A stretch of DNA of 64,000 nucleotides. Source: Mammaliicoccus vitulinus. GTDB taxonomy: Bacteria; Bacillota; Bacilli; Staphylococcales; Staphylococcaceae. The position numbers and the translations under genes were made by a program. Under the pieces are notes generated by a model. The model worked only from the letters and a program-made list of their open reading frames with translations, was not told the origin of the DNA and made no database searches. Location of the stretch: the NCBI RefSeq assembly GCF_029024305.1, contig NZ_CP118974.1, forward strand, positions 1,054,001 through 1,118,000, read 5' to 3'. This document shows, piece by piece, positions 60,532 to 64,000 of the stretch. The number at the start of each line of letters is the position of its first letter. Positions within the stretch are counted from its first letter, which is position 1.

Positions 60532-61794
60532 ATGAATTATTTAGATAGTTTACATTGGATACACGAACGTACTAAATTCGGCATTAAACCAGGCGTTAAA
60601 AGAATGAAATGGATGCTAAGTAATTTAGACCACCCAGAAGAAAAGATACACGGCGTGCACGTAGTTGGTACAAATGGTAAAGGTTCAACTGTTAGTTATT
60701 TAAGAGATGCCTTAGTAGCAAATAATTATGAAGTCGGCACATTTACATCACCGTATATTGTTACTTTCAATGAAAGAATCAGTATTAACGGCGTGCCGAT
60801 AACTAATGATGACTTAGTGGACTTAGTTCAAATAGTGAAACCTATATCTGAAAGGCTTGAAGCTGAAACAGATTTAGGTCCTGCTACTGAATTTGAAATT
60901 ATCACACTTATGATGTTTGTTTACTTTGGTACAATACACCCAGTTGATTTTGTGATTGTTGAAGCGGGCTTAGGGGCTCTTAATGACTCAACAAATGTAT
61001 TTCAACCTATTATGACTGTATTAACGAGTATTGGGTTAGACCATACAAATATATTAGGCGACACTTACATGGATATCGCAAGAGAAAAAGCCGGTGTGAT
61101 TAAACCTAGTGTACCTTTAGTTTATGCCATTAAACCAAAAGATGCCCTTCATTTTGTACGAGAAGTTGTGGAAAGTCATCACAATAAAGGCCTAGAATTA
61201 GATAGAGATATTCATGTGCTTTCTGATGAAACAGAGTTCACTTACAGATATGAAAGCTATGAGCTTGAAAACATTCAATTAAAAATGTTAGGTCAACATC
61301 AACATGAGAATGCAGCGCTTGCTATAACAACCCTTATCGAAATGTATCAAAGAGGTATCATTCAACTAGATTTTAATAAGATGATTGATGCTATCGAAAA
61401 TACGAAATGGTCAGGACGTATCGAAAAAGTTAAAGACGAACCACTCGTATTGGTTGATGGTGCTCACAATAAAGAAAGCATCGATGCATTAGTCGATACT
61501 TTAAATCAGTATTATTCTGACAAGAAAATTGATGTATTGTTCGCTGCGATTGATGGAAAACCAATTGGTAAAATGATGAATCGTTTAGAAGAAATAGCAA
61601 ATAGGTTCTATGTGACAACATTTGATTTTCCTAAAGCATTGCCAATCGATACCGTTTATGAAAATTTAGAACATAAACATGTCGAAAAAGTAGAGCATTA
61701 CAATGATTTTATAGATGAATATGATGGAGAATTACTTGTCATAACTGGTAGTTTGTATTTTATAAGCGAAGCAAGAAAATTATTCATTAAATAA
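60532..61794 (+). CDS. folC: Folylpolyglutamate/dihydrofolate synthase
   Basis: Adds glutamate to folates, and in many bacteria also makes dihydrofolate. 420 residues of the Mur-ligase family; P-loop VVGTNGKGSTVSYL near 42-55, omega-loop FTSPYIVTFNERI near 73-85, and the ligase signature FVIVEAGLGALNDSTN near 142-157. Second gene of the valS-folC unit. A repeat-rich 552-bp gap follows. Confidence 0.95.
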   Translation: MNYLDSLHWIHERTKFGIKPGVKRMKWMLSNLDHPEEKIHGVHVVGTNGKGSTVSYLRDALVANNYEVGTFTSPYIVTFNERISINGVPITNDDLVDLVQIVKPISERLEAETDLGPATEFEIITLMMFVYFGTIHPVDFVIVEAGLGALNDSTNVFQPIMTVLTSIGLDHTNILGDTYMDIAREKAGVIKPSVPLVYAIKPKDALHFVREVVESHHNKGLELDRDIHVLSDETEFTYRYESYELENIQLKMLGQHQHENAALAITTLIEMYQRGIIQLDFNKMIDAIENTKWSGRIEKVKDEPLVLVDGAHNKESIDALVDTLNQYYSDKKIDVLFAAIDGKPIGKMMNRLEEIANRFYVTTFDFPKALPIDTVYENLEHKHVEKVEHYNDFIDEYDGELLVITGSLYFISEARKLFIK

Positions 61795-61842
61795 CACATA
61801 ATTTATAGAGGCTGGGATATGTATCTCAACTCAAAAATAATA

Positions 61843-61891
61843 ACAACTCATTTCACTGATTTATTCAGTTAGAAATGAGTTGTATTTTTTT
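61843..61891 (+). terminator. Intrinsic terminator after folC
   Basis: The stem ACAACTCATTTC.CTGA / TCAG.GAAATGAGTTGT is followed by ATTTTTTT. The same hairpin form, loop ATTTATTC included, appears after the CycA-type permease. Confidence 0.87.
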
Positions 61892-61900
61892 ATAAAATCT

Positions 61901-62008
61901 ACGATTTTGAAAGTGCATGCTTGTCTGTGATTGCTTTATGAATATGGTTCGAGCCTGTAGTCTCTCTCTCATACTATTCCCCCGGGCGTCAGCACTTTAC
62001 AAAATCGT
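61901..62008 (+). repeat. Dispersed hairpin repeat, copy 5 (variant A, altered 5' arm)
   Basis: Outer stem ACGATTTTG..AAAGTGC / GCACTTTACAAAATCGT and the core AGCCTGTAGTCT match copy 1 read on the opposite strand. On the 5' arm about 20 unrelated bases replace the CCTAGGGGT that pairs with the C run in other copies, so the middle of the stem is broken here. Confidence 0.78.
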
Positions 62009-62056
62009 TATAAGTATTCATTTTTCTTATATTTTTTCGTTTGTTCTTTTAAGTAT

Positions 62057-62184
62057 ATGCTGTATGTTGCAAGACTGATCAAACAAGCAACATAGAAGCT
62101 CTGTAAGTTGCAAGACTGATCAAACAAGCAACATAGAAGCTCCGAAAGTTGCAAGACTAACAAAACAAGCAACATTCAGACCCT
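62057..62184 (+). repeat. Three tandem copies of a 41-bp unit
   Basis: GTTGCAAGACT recurs at 62066, 62107 and 62148 with exact 41-bp period. Each unit contains a small hairpin GTTGC / GCAAC and ends with a purine-rich link. Units 1 and 2 are nearly identical; unit 3 diverges after GACTAA. One partial unit exists at 23213-23233 on the minus strand. Confidence 0.88.
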
Positions 62185-62237
62185 AACCTCATCCAATTAT
62201 AAAAATATAGGACATAAATTCCAACTCATAATAAATT

Positions 62238-62277
62238 AAAGCTAACGACAATATAATCATTGTCGTTAGCTTTTTTT
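62238..62277 (+). terminator. Terminator-like hairpin before the YfcC-type gene
   Basis: The stem AAAGCTAACGACAAT / ATTGTCGTTAGCTTT is followed by TTTT. It is about 70 bp upstream of the carrier gene and may be a leader attenuator or the last stop for read-through from folC. Confidence 0.7.
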
Positions 62278-62346
62278 GTATAAAATATTCATTATATTCT
62301 GAATAATAGGGTATGAGTAATACATATTCTTAAAGGGGAGATTATT

Positions 62347-63744
62347 ATGAAAGAAAATGTGAAGCGCAAAATCCAATTTAAAAATCCTCATACATATGCC
62401 ATTTTACTATTTATTATTGCGATTAGTTGTTTGCTGACATACGTTATACCATCAGGTGAATTTGATCGTAAGACTGTAAATGATCGCGAAGAAGTTGTAT
62501 CAGGTACTTACCATTTAGTAAAGAGTGAACCATCTGGATTTTTAGAAATATTTAGATCAATTCCTGAAGGTTTAATTAGTGGGGCCGATATTATATTTTA
62601 CATATTTCTTGTAGGTGGCGCTTTCGGTATTATACATAAGACTGGTGCAATAACGACGGGTGTCAATGCTGCGATGAACAAGTTAGGGAAAAACGGAAAG
62701 CTGATGATACCTTTTACAATGTTTATCTTCTCATTACTCGGTTTTTCTATTGGATTAGCAGAAGAAACGATTATATTTGTTCCAATAGGCATTGCGATTG
62801 CAAGAGCACTTGGCTATGATGCAATGACTGGTGCGGCAATGGTTATAATGGGTGCGGCGGCTGGATTTCTAGGAGGCATGCTCAACCCGTTTACAGTAGG
62901 TGTAGCTCAAAAGATCGCTGAAATACCATTGTTTTCTGGGTGGGAATTTAGAACGATTATCTATATTTGTGTGTTGATTGTTGGTATTGCTTATGTAATG
63001 ATGTACGGTAGAAAAGTAAAGAAAAATCCAACAAAAAGTTTAGTTTACGATTTAGAGCAAGAAGAGCAACACCAAACTGAGAACCAATCTGAGATAGGTA
63101 GATTTACTAAGCGACAGTTATTCTGTTTAATTTTATTAGTGAGTGCAATCTGTTTTAATGTTTTTGGTATTTTTACATTCGGTTGGTCATTTAATGAAAT
63201 GAGCGCTAATTTCTTATTAGCAGGATTATTAGCTGGATTTATTGGTGGACTAGGGTTTAATGGAACTTTTGATGCATTAGTCGAAGGTATGAAATCAATT
63301 CTGTTTGGAGCATTAATTGTTGGTTTTGCTAAAGCTATAGTTGTCGTGTTAGAAAACGGTAAAATTATCGATACAATCGTTTATTATTTAACTAACGTCA
63401 TTCAAGATCTACCAACAGGTGTTACGGTTGGTATGATGTTTATCATTCAAATGATTTTGAATTTCTTTATCCCATCAGGATCTGGACAAGCAATGACTAC
63501 AATGCCACTGATGGTACCTATATCTGACTTGTTAAGTATTAACAGACAAATGGCCGTCCTTGCCTTTCAATATGGAGATGCAGTGAGCAACAGTATATTC
63601 CCAACATCAGCTTCGTTAATGGGTGGATTAGCTGTTGCTGGAATACCTTATACTAAATGGGTTAAGTTTATATGGAAATTGTTAGTTCTATGGGTTGTTA
63701 TATGTATGGTAGGTATGTTTATTGCATTAGGATTAGGTTATTAA
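62347..63744 (+). CDS. YfcC-family carrier (DcuC/ArgD-type membrane transporter)
   Basis: 465 residues with about 12 membrane segments. YAILLFIIAISCLLTYVIPSG at the N-terminus, GLAEETIIFVPIGIAIARALG near 140 and NFFIPSGSGQAMTTMPLMVP near 380 are typical of the YfcC family, related to C4-dicarboxylate and basic amino acid carriers. Substrate cannot be read from sequence. AAAGGGGAG precedes the ATG. It separates folC from the prepilin peptidase, which as I recall are close neighbours in S. aureus. Confidence 0.85.
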   Translation: MKENVKRKIQFKNPHTYAILLFIIAISCLLTYVIPSGEFDRKTVNDREEVVSGTYHLVKSEPSGFLEIFRSIPEGLISGADIIFYIFLVGGAFGIIHKTGAITTGVNAAMNKLGKNGKLMIPFTMFIFSLLGFSIGLAEETIIFVPIGIAIARALGYDAMTGAAMVIMGAAAGFLGGMLNPFTVGVAQKIAEIPLFSGWEFRTIIYICVLIVGIAYVMMYGRKVKKNPTKSLVYDLEQEEQHQTENQSEIGRFTKRQLFCLILLVSAICFNVFGIFTFGWSFNEMSANFLLAGLLAGFIGGLGFNGTFDALVEGMKSILFGALIVGFAKAIVVVLENGKIIDTIVYYLTNVIQDLPTGVTVGMMFIIQMILNFFIPSGSGQAMTTMPLMVPISDLLSINRQMAVLAFQYGDAVSNSIFPTSASLMGGLAVAGIPYTKWVKFIWKLLVLWVVICMVGMFIALGLGY

Positions 63745-63761
63745 AATTTATAAATATTACA

Positions 63762-63808
63762 AAACTTGAAAAATCCCTTTAACTAAAAGGGGTTTTTCAA
63801 GTTTTTTT
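63762..63808 (+). terminator. Intrinsic terminator after the YfcC-type gene
   Basis: The long stem AACTTGAAAAATCCC / GGGGTTTTTCAAGTT is followed by TTTTTAT. Confidence 0.88.
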
Positions 63809-63922
63809 ATGATGATGAATAAATTTAGTATGAATTGCAATCATATCTTTAAAATATAGAATTATATGTTTAACTTGATGTTTTGGTATATTTATATATA
63901 TCAAAAAAAGGAGAATAAGCGA

Positions 63923-64000
63923 ATGTTTTTATTCTTTTTATTAGGAGCTATACTTGCTAGTTATATGTATCAACTCGTCTCTACGTCAAACATTAACTTT
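63923..64000 (+). CDS. comC: Prepilin peptidase, ComC-like (5' part only)
   Basis: An ATG at 63923 behind AAAGGAGAA opens a frame to the window edge, 26 codons: a hydrophobic start MFLFFLLGAILASYMYQL resembling the first membrane segment of type IV prepilin peptidases. The call depends on this short stretch and on the folC-comC neighbourhood known in staphylococci and Bacillus; the catalytic aspartates are outside the window. Confidence 0.55.
   Translation, partial: MFLFFLLGAILASYMYQLVSTSNINF

Noticed and set aside
62057-62184. Possible CRISPR array
   Set aside because: Units are contiguous with a 41-bp period and almost no unique spacer; no cas genes are in the window.

Overview
The window is a low-GC Firmicutes chromosome segment. 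Gene content and order match the housekeeping backbone of the Staphylococcaceae: ackA, usp, ald, pepQ, a UPF0173 hydrolase, ytoI, nrnA, dnaE, a malic enzyme, accDA, pfkA-pyk, a CycA-type permease, citZ-icd, phoPR, polA, mutM, coaE, gapB, nrdR, dnaB-dnaI, thrS, lysP, infC-rpmI-rplT, tig, clpX, engB, hemAXCDBL, valS, folC and a prepilin peptidase. A lactate/malate-type mdh lies between icd and phoP, as in Bacillus but, from what I recall, not in Staphylococcus aureus. I therefore suspect a deep-branching staphylococcal relative (Mammaliicoccus/sciuri group or Macrococcus-like). The family assignment is firm; the genus is inference. I see no rRNA, tRNA, prophage, intact insertion sequence or CRISPR array.

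Layout. 1-5.3 kb: an NAD kinase cut by the window edge, divergent sppA-yteJ, tpx, a YtxK-type methyltransferase, ackA and a 42-residue unknown ORF. 5.3-12.2 kb: usp, ald, cutC-pepQ (minus strand), a UPF0173 hydrolase, ytoI and ytpI, with repeat-rich gaps. 12.3-23.1 kb: nrnA-dnaE, malic enzyme, a shortened GntR-type regulator, accDA and pfkA-pyk. 23.3-28.6 kb: a minus-strand permease, then citZ-icd-mdh. 28.6-37.3 kb: phoPR, polA-mutM-coaE, gapB, nrdR. 37.3-45.1 kb: replication loaders dnaB-dnaI, then three consecutive leader-controlled units (T-box thrS, lysine-riboswitch lysP, L20-leader infC-rpmI-rplT). 45.2-50.3 kb: NUDIX and helical-repeat proteins, tig, clpX, engB. 50.3-57.6 kb: the heme operon hemAXCDBL and an AbrB-type membrane protein. 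57.6-64 kb: T-box valS, folC, a repeat-rich gap, a YfcC-type carrier and the start of a ComC-type prepilin peptidase.

The genes work together mainly in central carbon metabolism (glycolysis, acetate overflow, TCA entry, malate interconversion, fatty-acid initiation), translation and its feedback control, chromosome replication initiation and repair, protein quality control, and heme synthesis. Visible regulation includes two T-boxes, a lysine riboswitch, an L20 autoregulatory leader, an AUA start on infC, a perfect inverted repeat on the gapB promoter that fits the CcpN consensus, and several cre-like sites.

The least explained material is intergenic. A hairpin repeat of about 90-110 bp occurs in four full copies and one truncated copy. 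Two sequence variants keep the same fold through paired base changes. At two distant loci (after folC and after the CycA-type permease) it sits in the same composite: gene-end terminator, hairpin repeat, then a unit that is tandemly repeated with a 41-bp period after folC.
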